Of a stretch of 64,000 nucleotides of DNA, positions 46,492 through 59,181 are shown one piece after another (the stretch's first letter is position 1; each line of letters begins with the position of its first letter). The position numbers and the translations under genes were made by a program. Under the pieces are notes generated by a model. The model was not told where the DNA came from. It was given only the letters and a program-made list of their open reading frames with translations, and searched no databases. The DNA is from Rutstroemia sp. NJR-2017a BVV2 (lineage: Eukaryota > Ascomycota > Leotiomycetes > Helotiales > Rutstroemiaceae): assembly GCA_002946415.1 (NCBI GenBank), contig NJPS01000041.1:186001-250000 (forward strand). The letters are read 5' to 3'.

Positions 46492-47255
46492 GGCCCCGTT
46501 GTTGCCTTGGACTTCAGACGATGATTTGAACAAAATGTTGTACAGAATGAAGTTGATTGAGTTAGGAAGCAAATTCACAGATTTAGAGGACTCATCAAAC
46601 GGTGGAAGACGCTCTCTCAAAGATGGATTACTCTGCTCACATCCTCAATGGAATCAATTTGAAGAAAGAATCATTTTGGGGAAACGGTTTGGTGGAGAAA
46701 TCGTGTTGAGTTAAAAGTGAAATGACCGCAAAAGAGGAAGGAACGTCACTATGTGGTGCGCACGTGATTCACCTCCTCACATTTTATGTCATAAACCCCG
46801 GTATCGACTGACACTAGTCACATCTCAAATCATATATTGCTGTTTGTGTGTTGCTCAGTTATTCTTTTTCCAAGAGGAGATGTAATAACTCACCAGGTAG
46901 ATACGTCTTGGACTACGACTAAACTTACAAGAGCAGTATGCACATCAGAACGGGGTGTCCGCTATATTTTAGGGCGCAGTCTCCCCTTTTGACCTCCCCC
47001 TCTAGCCATCCTTTGTAGCTTCGTTAATAAGCTAGTTGCTGTCTTGCAGAACCATAGATCTTCCGGACTGAGCACCAAAACCACCAACCACATACTTTGG
47101 TCTCCACTCATAGCTTTAGACATTTTTACCCAAGAGTCACCAATTCAGACAGCAATTATTGAACGAATATGACCTATCATATGAAATATCCAACAAAAAT
47201 ATATAAATCCTTGCTGATAAACGAAGAGTATTTACAAAAGATAAAACAAACCACT
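46492..47255. other. Intergenic
   Basis: Promoter side of the zinc-knuckle gene and 3' flank of gene A. No gene seen. Confidence 0.5.
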
Positions 47256-50200
47256 TCAACCATGCAAACTCCCATCACCAATCAAAATGTTAACCTCCCA
47301 AACCTCATCCTCATCACTCTCCGCATTCCCCTTCAACCCAGCTTCCCGCAACTCCCCTTCCCAAACTCTCCATATCCTCTTCCTAACCTTCTTCCACTCC
47401 GCCTCTCCCCTATCTTTCCGCAGAGCAAATCGTTGATATTCACCAAACATGCAACGGAAAACAACCGACTCCAATTCGTCAAGCGGCACGCCAGAAAAGT
47501 GGGCAAAGTAAGAGAAGAACGATGATGAAGTGAACGACTGGAAATCTGTGTGGGAAACTGCGTGGACTGTATTTATCGACCGGTTCTTTTGCTGAAGGTA
47601 GAAGTCCAGTTTGGGTGCGGTTCTGGAGATGTTGGTTTGGGAGGGCGGAATGCTCGGTGTTGTCGTTGCTGTTGATGATGATTCGGATTTTATGAAAGCA
47701 GTCATGTCATGTCTGAAGTTAGGAGCAGGTGATTGTACGGCTGGCGAAAAAGGAGGTGTACTTTGCATGGTCGACGCCCGAGGTGATTGCCCATATGGAA
47801 GGTTAGTCTGTATGTTAGAAGGGTGAATCAGAGATGAAATGGTAGGCTTTTTAGGAGGCTGCTGCTGCTGCCGATTAAGAGTCTGTATATCTTGGCTATG
47901 CATTCGATCTGTATCGGACGTGCTGCGAGAACTGCTGGGTACCTGTGCTGCAGGAGCAATTCTTGGCCAGTTTTGAAAACGGTCGTTAGATCTCCCATTA
48001 TTCTGATTTGTTTGTAGGTTCAAAGGTTGTTGAATTGCTCGAGGTGCCTTGTAACCACCAGGATAATGAACGTTTGATGCGGTTTGTTGCGTCTGCATCT
48101 GTGTGGTGTCGGTTCTGAGAGACGGTTCATTGTTGCGAGAGTCAAAATTAGCCTGTACTGGAGCATGTGGATTGGCACGAGATACCGAAGAACCGATAGC
48201 ACCTGACCTCGGTGACTGGTTTGCTTGAATTGCTGAGTGACGCTGTGCTAGATTCTGACTTTGGTCGTGTGTGGTGGTGTAATTCGGGGTGTGAAAGGCG
48301 ACCTCATGAGAAGGACTGCCAATGGAAGGTCCTTGCTGAGGAGATGCCGGAGTCAGAGGCTCGGGAAATCGAAGAATGGTTGATGGGTTTGCTTGATGGC
48401 TGGATTTCTCGACTATTGATGTCTCCTGGATGGGTGAGGGTGCCGGAATCGAGCTCCAAGAATTTCCAGAATACGGTTTCCTTGATTCCACAGCCGATGC
48501 AGAATGTGTTGACCCAACTTCCGGTGGGAGTTGAACAACGCTGATATTGTATCTTGTAGCAACTGATTGCCACCACGGATCTAATGTTCTAATAATTGGT
48601 GCAGACGGCGTAGACTTTTCCTGGAATGATGCGACATTGTTATCTCCTTGGTTTCTCGACTGAGTGCCCTGACTAGGCCTAGGCTGTTGAGAGTCTGGCT
48701 GAATATTGTTCGAAGGCGTATGGTTATGCAGCAGAGTGGGGACCTTTTCAGACGAAGTAGTTTCCCGAAGACTCGCCAAATCAGACAGCAGCTGTGGGGG
48801 TATTTGTCGACCTAAAGAGGGCTGCATCCAACCTTTATTTTTCACAGTACCCGGTAAAGGAACAGAATTCGAGTTCTGGCTTCCCACCTTAGAAATACCT
48901 GTCTGTTCTACTGGGCGACTTATAGGGGTACTATTCCCTGCGCCAAGTGGTGACTGCAAGCCCGACGACGATCCTGGTGCTACATATGAATTGACGTCCC
49001 GAGCCGTTTCTTTGGTATTATGAATTTGCGGTGGATCATTCCGCAAATGATGGAATTGACTGGGGGAAGTAGCAATAGCAACTGCATTTGTGGTGCCGCC
49101 AAGGTCTTTCAGTGGTCTGTGGCGCGAAAAAGTGTGGGGGTCTGGATGATTAGGGTTTGTATATGTTGGCATCGATGTTGGACCTTTTTCGCCCGGCGAT
49201 TTAACTGCGTAATGTCCGGCAAATACGTTTGGCCAAGACGACTGACTTTGGCGTTCCCTTTGTATTTGGATTTTCCGTCGCTGTTTAGGTTTCACGATTG
49301 GCTTTGCCGACATCCTCGCTTGTCCTGCGTGTGCCATAGCTGGGCTTTCCTGCGATTCCGAAGGTCGGGTGACCCCAGGGAGATTGGGGAAGACGTTCGC
49401 AGAGGGGTGAATTCTAGAAGTGATCCTATCTGCTTTCTGCTCCGGAAGTGGTGTTCTTTGTGGAACCCGAGGTTGTATAGAGTCCGGTACAGAACGTCCT
49501 AATGGCTGTTGACTCGGTGCTGAGGTTGGAATCGCGTGTTTAATCGGACGGTTGATGGGTTGAAATGTTGATACGGCCCACGGAACGGTGACAGTTGTGC
49601 TATTATCATTAGCCTGCTGCCCAACTACCCGCTTCATTGGCGAGTCTAGTGGTTTCCGGGGAGTGGGCTCATGGAGAGCAGTCCAAACTCCAGTAGTGTC
49701 CGTAGTACTTTTCATGTTATCATGATTGCCTAATACTTCAGGAGATTGATTATGCTGATTCGATGTTTGCTGAGCCGGGTCTTGACCTTGGACTGGATTT
49801 GGAGGTACATTTGGGCTTTTGAGAGAGTTGTTTTGCGCGGACTCCATAAGCAAAGACGTCTCGTACGCCCGGCCAGAATCCACAGGAGCTGCACTTATCG
49901 ATGGAGATAGCTGTGGCGGTGTGCTGAGATCAATCGACCTTTGAATGTTGGCTGGTATTGCATTTCTTTGAAACTGATTATCTGTGGGAAGAGATGAAGT
50001 AGGCGATATGCTCAATGGACTATCTCGAGTATTTCTTCGTTCCCGGTGGGTAGATGAAAATGGATCATCCGAGAAAATAGAATATGAGGCACGAACTGGC
50101 GAAACTTTTTCCCTGACAGCATTTATAGATCCAGCCTCCTCTCCATTACTTCTGACCGGATTCTCGCTCAAAGCGATTGACTCATGGTTGATGGTCTCTC

Positions 50201-52299
50201 GTAAGGACCCTTGAGGTTGAAGGGCATGACCCCGCCGAACCTCCTCTTCACTGGCAGTATCTCGCGCTGTAGAAATTCCCGTCGTAGATGTACTTTTACC
50301 AGGTGTACCTACGGCCTCAGTACTAGGTTTATCCCGAGAACCAATCGTGTTCTCCGCTCGTACATTATTGGAAGAGACATTGTAATTCGACTTTGTAAGC
50401 TGGTTTCTTTCCGTTGACGATTGATCTGGAGCTGCTGGGGGCTTATCCGAAATGCGTACATTCGGGGAAATGTGAACAATCTTGGAATCTCTAACCGTCT
50501 CCGGTAAATCAATATCCATCATTTCGACTTCTGCCGCATCGTCTGTTTCGTGTTCCAAACTACTAGGCTTTATGTTGGTCTCATTGGAAAGCGCACCGAA
50601 ATCTCCAATCGTTATTGTACTATCATTGTCTGCATCGAGTTCAGTATGGGAATGAGACATCTCATCTTTCAGAACAACTCCGTGATCTGTTGTTGGTGAC
50701 TTGACAGCAGACCTATTAGCTTGGCGCCTCTTGGATGCACAATGGTGTTCACATTACCTCAACAACTGCAGCTTCTTGTAGCTCACAATCTGTGCCTTTG
50801 ATCTTTTCCTCGTCATCCTCCACTATTTTCAAAGCCGCCTCGGACATCGTTACCAGATTCGAGTCTTTCCTTGGTAATAAATTAGGGAATTTCGGTGCAT
50901 TGGGGCACTGTGTAACACTTTTCCTTGTATACTCGCTGGAAGCTCTTTTCTTTGAGTCTCGATCACTTGTCACACTTTCGTCCAGGCTTTTGGAAATTTT
51001 ACGTTTTTTCCTAGAGCGTTCGCCAGGCTGAGATGACTCTCTGTGAAGAAGTGTAGTTGAACTGGCCGACGAAGCCGCTGGTGCTCCATAACGATTAACC
51101 CAGACATTCCGAAACCTTGAAGTCATCCGAGGAACACCATCAGGCTGGATCTCGACAAAGTGACTGTTGATGAATGCTTGAGTGAAATACTTGACCTTAT
51201 CGACGATCCGTGTTCGAAATTCACGAAGAAGGCTCCCATCGATTTCTTCTGTGCTTCTCAAGATATCCACAAGTCTTTGGATCCTATCATCAGTTCCAGC
51301 CTCTAAATTGACCGAATAATAGAACATGTTGTGGTGCATGAAGTGCTGCAGTCGTCTTTCGGCGAGCGGAGGCCACTTGATACCATCTTGCTGTTTCAAA
51401 TTAGTACGGAGGAAACGAACCGGTTGAGGACGGACCTGTGATAACCAATCTTTGGAGAGACTGGAGGAGACACCCGTCAGTTTTTCTGGATCAAGTTCAT
51501 CCAATAACTGCACAGCTGCATGACGATCGAAACGCTTCGGAGGCTGGAGCCATGGGGTCAAAGATAATTCAGGCCTCAGAGACTCCATCGGAGATGCATA
51601 GATAGCCGTGATATCAGAATCATCAGCAGCTCCTTCCTGCATCGCTAGTTAGTAGGAAAATATCGCTCGATTTTGAGGTGGATACATGCCTCGGGTATAG
51701 TTGGAGTCGAAGGGTTAGTGGAAGATTCGTCTTCTGGCGTTGGTTTGCATAGCTCAACCTCCTTCGGCGATTCGGGTTTTTCATTTTCTCTCTTCCTCTT
51801 TGCTTTCCGGTACTGTATAGCTGTGTCATTAGCTTAAGGCAAGGGTTTAGAAGTTGCAGCACAAAACTGTACACGTCAGGATAGGTAAGGGTATGAGAAG
51901 AAGATTTTAGTACCTTCATCACTTCAAGGGACCTTGCTTGACTTCGGAAGATGTGTGTGAGGTATGAGATGATGCTGAATATGTTAGGATTACGTTAGAA
52001 AGATGTCGGAACACATGCACTTGACTGTCGTTCTCATATGTTAGACTCCCGTCTGATGTCGAGGGCCAGAATTTCTCTCCTCTCTCTTCCTCCTCCAAAA
52101 ATATCATGGCACATAATTGTGCTTCCACCGGGTCAGTCCTCTTACTCGAAGGTGGTAATCTCAAACCACGAGACTCGTTGTCTTTTAGAAATGCAGATGT
52201 GGCTCTTAAAAGATCTTTGCTATTCTTTCCAGGCCGGTCCTTTTCGTAGCCGAGGAAAGAACACAGATCCACCTGCTTTAGTGCAGATGGGTTTTCCAT
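47256..52299 (-). CDS. Gene A: giant disordered protein, paralogue of gene B
   Basis: Best model on the minus strand: 52299-52021, 51974-51933, 51812-51690, 51636-50758, 50699-47256, giving 1588 residues with every junction in phase. The second small exon is the least certain. One intron (51689-51637) appears to start GC rather than GT (GAG|GCATGT). The N-terminal block has DLCSFLGY, then TDPVEAQL and KFWPS. A central block has WPPLAERRLQHFMHHN. A huge final exon encodes about 1000 Ser/Pro/Gln/Asn-rich disordered residues and ends in a folded block (SSFFSYFAHFSG, then EWKKVRKRI). A basic patch (GERSRKKRKISKS) looks like a nuclear signal. All three blocks recur in gene B. No known domain; a nuclear regulatory role is only a guess. 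Confidence 0.72.
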
Positions 52300-55200
52300 G
52301 GCTGTTATTTCATTTGGGGTAAGTGTTGGCGCGACGTTAGAAATATTTTAGATATAAACCTTTTGAAACAATTTGTGAGGACGCTTTCGAAAAAGGAATG
52401 ATGAAAGAGAAGTGACGAACCCACACCATTATTCTTTATCGCATTTTACCAAGCCCATTCTCGCGCTACCAAAACTTATGCTTGATGGTTATGTGTTGGT
52501 GTGGCTTCATGTCGGGCAGGGAATATACATATGAGAATGCATGGGTAAATGGCTGACTGCAGCGCAGAATAGTGTAAATGAAACGGGATAGAATCAGATG
52601 CAGGCTTGATGTGTGACATGAAAACGGTATGCAGGCTTTCGTAATGTACCCATATCATGAGCGAACGTTATATCGGTATCCGGTTACTCTCCCGCAGCCC
52701 GCGAAACTATCCAGGCCCGCCAGCCAGCCAGGATCAACACATCGTCTGGAGCTAGGATGCAGAATGAGGGGTAACGCGACGCGGCGTAGCTTATTGGCGG
52801 TTGTGATTCAGCCAGTACGTTTTCATCCAAGTATATAGAGTTGGAATGGTTGCATCAACTGGGGGCCAACACGAGTGTGTCCAATAATCAAATTAGATGA
52901 TGCGCATGACACTCAACAGAGATCATACCACTTTTCCCGAGCTTTTCTGGTTATTTGCAGAACTTTTTGGGGAAGGTCGTAAAGCTGGTAGTGCTGCACG
53001 AAAGATAAAAGAGAGGTAGGGGGTGGAGAAAACATGCCTGTACGCAGTGTACGGACCAACCAGAATGGGATGGTTTGCCCGAGCTTGTAAACCCAGCAAA
53101 GAGCTACAGCAGCTTGTCTAAAAGGGAAAGCTCCGGATCTTCACAAGTTATCAAAACCCCAACTGCATTTGCGAGTTGCAACCCCAAGTAATGTTAGGAG
53201 TGGCAGGCAGAATTTGAGAGGAAAAGGGTCAGAGCGACTGGACTAAATCAAATGCCGATGGAGGGTGGGAGCCTTTGCCGATCCCTTCGATACAACAGCT
53301 CGATATTAATAACAAATGCGTTCTTGTTCCACGCCCACGAGGAAAGCGGCGGGTGAAAGAAATGCCCGGGTTTTCTGCGCCATCGGGTGTGAGTTGAATT
53401 CGGGTCGAGATCCATGAATCGGCAACACCCCAAGGCTTGGCGGCTGTTGGCTGCTGTTGGCTACTGCAACGTGATTACTAAGCCCAACTCCCCATGCAAA
53501 CAGCATGGAAAAAAGATACGAGCGGTGCAGGACCAACCAACAAGTACAGTACGTAAACAACAAAAGAGAAGCCTTTTCTCTTCAATGCCCACCTACCACT
53601 CGATAATTAAAGAGGATGCCGGCTGCCAGTGCGGATCGCGAATCGCATGTGTTTTCAAAAATGCAATGTCACACACCTTCCCTGAAGAAATAGGATTGGA
53701 ATGAGTCTGCTTCTTATTATAGCTCTCCAACAACAGCCTCGTTGGTTGTTGCGATGATAATTTCCCTCATGGGCACAATTCGAAGTATCGCCATTCATAC
53801 GATTTAATTTGGAGTCGCTGGATTAATCATTTAACCATAGCCAACTGTGCGCAAACTTGCGACCAGATCGAGAAAGTCCCTGGCGTTCTTGCCCAGACTG
53901 CTTGCTCTAGCAGTATTTCCAAAACGACCCTCAAACCAAACCAATACGGAACACTGACCCTTCATTCATACTACCGAATCTTTCAAGACACTTGTCCAAG
54001 TATCGGGAGGAGCAAGGAATTTGAAAGAAAGCGAAGGAAGCAATGAGTCGGACGCTCAAGCATTCAACGGAGGCTCAGCTTTATCCGTGCTTCCTTTCTC
54101 GGACAATACAGACCGAATGTCCGAATGTATCTAGTTGCCCGAGTGGTAGCCAAGGGCACCATCAGGCAACTAATGGATAAAAATCTTGGGGAAGATATGA
54201 TTCCTGGCCGCTTAAATTTCGTGGTGAAAGAACGCCTTGCGCAGTGACCAGCTCGGTCTGCTGGCAGGTCGCGGGGCCCGGTGTATGGAAAATATCTTGA
54301 TTGCCACGCATCATTTTACGACATGTACCGACTCATCTTGCCACAAATTGGAGGCTTGATATTTCCTTTCGCGACCACTTGAAGCATGCTCGGCCGATCT
54401 TCTGAATGTTAGAAACACCTCATTGTATGCAAAGCTTATTAACGACCCAGGAAGCGACCGGAATCCATACTCCTATCAAGTAGATGGATAGATTTGCAAG
54501 TGGCAAGGCCAATGCTTCTCGTCACATTCATCCTTGATAAGTAGAAGCAGTCAATACTTTTCCTCATTTCGGTCGGTTCGTGGGTTCTCAAGTGGGTATC
54601 GCACATGGAAAGCGCGCTGCACAACCAATGACCCTTCGGTCCATTGGAGTTTCTTAATTCTCTCATTGCTATTATCACTTTCCTTGAAAGTTGGTTGTGC
54701 TCGCAAGCATACCTTTTTGGTAGAATCGCCGCGGATTGATCAGAGTCATCGCTCCAGGCACCAGTGAGTCGTGCGACTGGCAGACATTCCTAAGTTTCGT
54801 GCACACATGGTTGTTGCTGAATCGACGTTCGTGGGCCTTTTGGTATGAGGGTATTTTCAATTTTAAAGTCACGACACAGGTTTTTGGCATGTCATGATAC
54901 ACGTATCCTGTCAACCTCATAAAGTAGGTTCATATGGGAAGGGTTTCTAGTGAAGCTTCCCAATACTGCTTGCGATCATTCCAGCAGCGGTGGAGGCCCA
55001 CTTCATGCAACAGCATGCGCTGTGCTTTTCGCTATCGCCACTCAAACGATCTTGTGAAACCCAATCACCTTCGTATATCTACATATCAAGTTCTTACGTC
55101 GGACATCTTCTTATTCCTGAGGAGAACCTGGCACGTGTGGGTCACAATAAGGCTTGTAGGACCTGATACTTTGGATATTATCATTGTTTAATGTAAATCT

Positions 55201-55971
55201 ATAACTCTCAAGTTTTGTACTAGGGTGCTCAACATGCCACCCAAGACTGTTACTAAGATCTTGGACAAGTTTCTCCATATAACGTATATAAGTCTCTAGT
55301 TTCTAAAATTAAGGTTAAAACCATTCAAATACATACTACGTAGACCTAGGGTAGGGTATACACTGCAAATTGCGGCAAGATGACTTTCGATATATAATAT
55401 ATGTGGGACGGCGTTTTATGCCCCTCCTCTTTTTCAGCACATGATACAAGCTAGTAGTAGGCCTTTATGTGGATTTCGGACGATGAGCTTAGTATGTACG
55501 GAAACACCGACGTCGTGAAATCCTGCCTATATGCAGCATATCACAATCTCCGAAATAGGAGTGCGGAATCGCATCAAGTGTCCAACCAATGACTGCTTTA
55601 AAAGTACCAGAACCATCCAACGATTGCATCACTTGCTTACTAATTTCCAGCCCGATCAACAGCTTTTTAATGCTTTAGTCTTGTGGATGCGTCCGCGAAG
55701 CTCTGTCATGAGCGTGGCGGTTGATCATAAAGGGACCGTTTCCCCACAGTTGTGACCTTGCGGTCTCTCACACTAGCGGTAGCCGCCCCATTCGGGGAAG
55801 CCGAATCACTTTGTATTCAGCGATACAAGGTTTCGAGCAAAACATCTTGATTCTGTGTCCAAGATCAGTGGAAATCACTCCCAAACTAAATAGTCCTGGA
55901 AGGTGCATTGAAACGCCAGCCGTCACGACAAACAGCCTTGTGTCCTCATTTAATTCAACTAATATCACGCC
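52300..55971. other. 3.7-kb noncoding region between paralogues A and B
   Basis: No supported coding frame on either strand. It must contain both promoters of the head-to-head pair. A hairpin lies at 54133-54171 (AGTTGCC...TGGT pairing with ACCA...GGCAACT). Such a long intergenic space is unusual beside the 0.3-0.8 kb gaps just to the left, and could hold regulatory RNA or a lost gene. Confidence 0.5.
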
Positions 55972-58363
55972 ATGACTTCTTCACCAATGAATGATTTCAG
56001 TCCCTGGAATGTCACCGTCCGAGAGGTATGTCAAATACTTGGATGGGATGGCGATCTAGGCACCCCTCGGCATTTCAAAATACTCTCGTTACAAGTTTCC
56101 AAGTTTCGCAAAAGAAAAATCGGAAATAATGAGTTATCAACCGATCCGAACGATGCCAAACTCCGCCAATGTGCGTCTGAGTTCTGTGACCAGGACCTCA
56201 AACGGCGAGAGCTTTTTGTCCCTTCCGAAAGGTCGGACTATCCCTCACTGCCAGACAATCGGGAAGAGTAAGAATCCCCTCAACATCTTCCCTTCGAAGG
56301 CCAATCCTAACATCCCAAAAAATAGAATCGAAGAAGGAATTGCCAAGATTCTATGCCTACAGGAGTATTATCGACGTCGAAATGAAGATACCAAATCCAA
56401 GAGAGCATCGCAAAATGGCAAAGGTGAAGGACCAGTGAGTGATGATGGGGATAATGAAGGAGACAAGAACCTCAGTGATGACAGAAGCAGTGATGAGATC
56501 GAGAAGACTGACAATGATGACGATAATGACGATGATGAAGAGTTCACTCCTCGAAAGCGACAAGATGCAGAAAGCGAATCGACCCTCACGGTTACTGCTT
56601 CTGCGAGAAAGACAGGCAGCCGGCATACAACAAACAGGTAACCCAATTTAATCCCTTCAATGCTCTCTCAATGACTGGAAGTTCGCTGCAGAACCAAAAC
56701 GGAAAGGATGATTCAAAATGAAGAAGCAATCCGATACAATATTGATCAACATTTAAACTATGTTTACTCTCTCGAAGCATCTCCATCTCCTGCCCATCGA
56801 GCGACACTTGAGGAGGAGAAAGAACGTGCAGTAACGGATCCGGGCGTTCGCTGGTTATTTGAGGTATCCTGCCAATCTCAGCCCATCTCTTCTACACGAT
56901 GCATGCTAATTCCCCAAAAGACTAGTACGACCGCAGATTGGCCCGAAGAAGCAAAGATACTTGCGTGGCGTTTCATGCATGATCATGACCTTTATTCACT
57001 GAATCCGGGATTTGACGAGTTGACCACAATGGGTCACTTGATTACATTGTTGACGAAGTGCGTCCATATCAAAGTGGACTCTGTTCATCATGCCGTGGTG
57101 TTTGAGAAGATTAAAAAGTTTGTTGTTTACTCGACGAAAAAATTCGTACGTGACTATGGATTATTGCAACAGTTCGAGGACGGCACCATTAAGCGCAGTC
57201 CAAAGTTCGAGTGTGACCTTCAGATTCGGAAGGAGAAATGGAATGACATTCATAAGCTCAGTCCACTGGTAAGGCTTGGCTCGTTTATTTAAGGAGAACT
57301 ACTGACACATGTGCAGCTCAGCCAGCAATTGGCTGATTCTCCATCAGAAAGCGATGCCACAGGCACATCTTCAGCAGCAACAGGCGGCCTACACAAGCGT
57401 ACGAACTCTGCAAACATCGCAAACGCTACCACCTCATCGACTCGTACAGGTGAACATGTGCAATTCTTTCATAAACGTCAAAGAACAATAACTAGTGCAG
57501 GACCCGAAGTGCTCGCTTCAACCTCCGAGTCAGCTAAACATGCTACAACTAGTGAGCCATCTAGCGACATAGAATATTCTAATTTGCTACAAACTCGTCT
57601 TGCGAGCCCGCCCCGTCATGATCATACCGAAGCCTTGTTCGCGAGAAACACTCCCGGGAGATTACTTCCCGGATTCAGACCTCATGAACGACACATTTCT
57701 TCGGATACTATTGATAGAAGAGACCAAAATCCTTCGGCCGATAGATCATCATCTCATTCTCTTCGTGCATCATCTCCACGAGGAACCTCTCCGTATCGGG
57801 CACCTCGATTACCGCATATGCACTCTTCATCACATCAACTCATTCAGCAATCCTCCACGCCTTCCTTCAACCGCCAGCACCAGATAAGTCGTCAAAGCTC
57901 CAACTCTTCAATCAGTATCAATGATACATTGAACGGAATGAACATAAGTTCATTATACACACAAGTTCTAGGCAGCTCCATAACCACCACCTCCGAAGCA
58001 CCCGATGCACCCGATCCCTCCGAACCTCAAGACATAATCTTCATTCTGCACAACAAATCCAGCACCCTAGACTTCGAAAATCCCGTTCCATTCCATGTAT
58101 TCAGGAACACGACTATCTCAGCCTTTTTTACGCTCTATTCCCAGCGCTCAGGGACCGAGCTTGAGCACTTAGAAAAACTTACCTTCACGGTTGTGTTTGC
58201 AAATCATTTGACGTTTACGATGAGCAGAGATGAAGACGATCAGAGCTGGAGACGGTTGAAGAAGAGGATTGGGAGTTTGTTTTTGCTTACGAAGGAGAGG
58301 AGACCGGATGAGTCTGATTTTGAGGTTTGGGTTGATGCGGGGGAGATGGGTGCGGTGGGGTAG
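55972..58363 (+). CDS. Gene B: unknown protein, shorter paralogue of gene A
   Basis: Five exons by eye: 55972-56267, 56326-56637, 56692-56863, 56921-57268, 57317-58363. All introns are GT-AG and the frame closes at 724 residues. The 57-bp third intron is in frame, so retention is possible. The N-terminal block has EVCQILGW, TDPNDAKL and ELFVPS. An acidic Asp/Glu/Asn run follows. The central block has WPEEAKILAWRFMHDH, then a helical stretch. A Ser/Thr/His-rich linker leads to the C-terminal block (SAFFTLYSQRSG, SWRRLKKRI, DFEVWVDAG). Each block matches gene A with nearly identical spacing. No known family; the conserved C-terminal block of about 95 residues may be a domain of its own. An ATG at 55987 is an alternative start. 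Confidence 0.78.
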
Positions 58364-58830
58364 GGATGAGGGGTTCGGGATAAAGGGGCAGAAGCGAAGA
58401 GCGGAGTGGCTCGAGAGTGGATGGGATGGGATGGTGTTTTTACGTTCGTTGCGTTGTTCCGCATCAATTGGGGATCATTTCTGTCGCTGTCGTTCTAGGC
58501 TACAGGTCTGCTGTTTCCATCACTTTCCTTGTTTTTGTTCCTATGCTTCAATATGTTATTTGTACGATCATTATACAATTAACAAGCAACCATGATTTAA
58601 GTTATATACTCCCAATATACTTCTAGCCCAGTCATTCTTCTAGACCACTAACCCTCTTGAGGCGTTGATCTGCGAGCTTCTTCCCGAATCCCTTTTCCCT
58701 TTCTACTTCCACATAGTCGTTAACCCCTAAAGCCGCAAGTCGCGAGTCGAATCGATAACTAAGCCCTGCGTATTCCCTAACAACACCCCCCCTTCCACCA
58801 CAAATACCCCCAGAACAGCATCACACCATA
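58364..58830. other. Intergenic left of the MITE
   Basis: No gene seen. Confidence 0.5.
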
Positions 58831-59181
58831 CTATCCCTCCCCAAGAACAGAGGTTATTCGGTGGAACTTGGCTTTAGCACAACCAGGGTGTTCAGCAAGT
58901 AGAATTGATCAGATTCTGATAATTTGTCACAGAAAACTTTTTGCCGACCTAACTACCTATACTCCAAGCCAGCTAAAATAGGTCGAGCAGGCTCAAGGCA
59001 GGCTACTAGTAAGGGAGGGTAGCCTACTAGCAAGGGCAATAGTAAGGGGTTTGACTACTCAAATCAAGCCCCTCTTACTGTGCATGGTGGAGTTCCACCG
59101 AATTACCTTTGTTCTTGGGGAGGGACAGTACTGTGCAAGGTGGAGTTCCACCGAATAATCTTTGTTCTTGGGGAGGGACAG
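58831..59181. mobile_element. Mariner-like MITE, 351 bp, with duplicated right end
   Basis: The left end CTATCCCTCCCCAAGAAC is repeated inverted at the right end as GTTCTTGGGGAGGGACAG. The inverted match covers about 37 bp, including TTATTCGGTGGAACT. TA dinucleotides flank both sides (58829-58830 and 59182-59183), as in Tc1/mariner/pogo insertions. No transposase fits in 351 bp, so it is nonautonomous. The right end is present twice in tandem (53-bp units, separate entry). Confidence 0.75.
59076..59181. repeat. 53-bp tandem duplication of the MITE terminal repeat
   Basis: 59076-59128 and 59129-59181 are near-identical 53-bp units starting TACTGTGCA and ending GGGAGGGACAG, with TA at each junction. 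Each unit holds one full terminal inverted repeat. Confidence 0.85.

Noticed and set aside
54133..54171. Possible tRNA-Ser/Leu-like piece GTTGCCCGAGTGG
   Set aside because: Only a simple hairpin; no anticodon or T arm can be placed.
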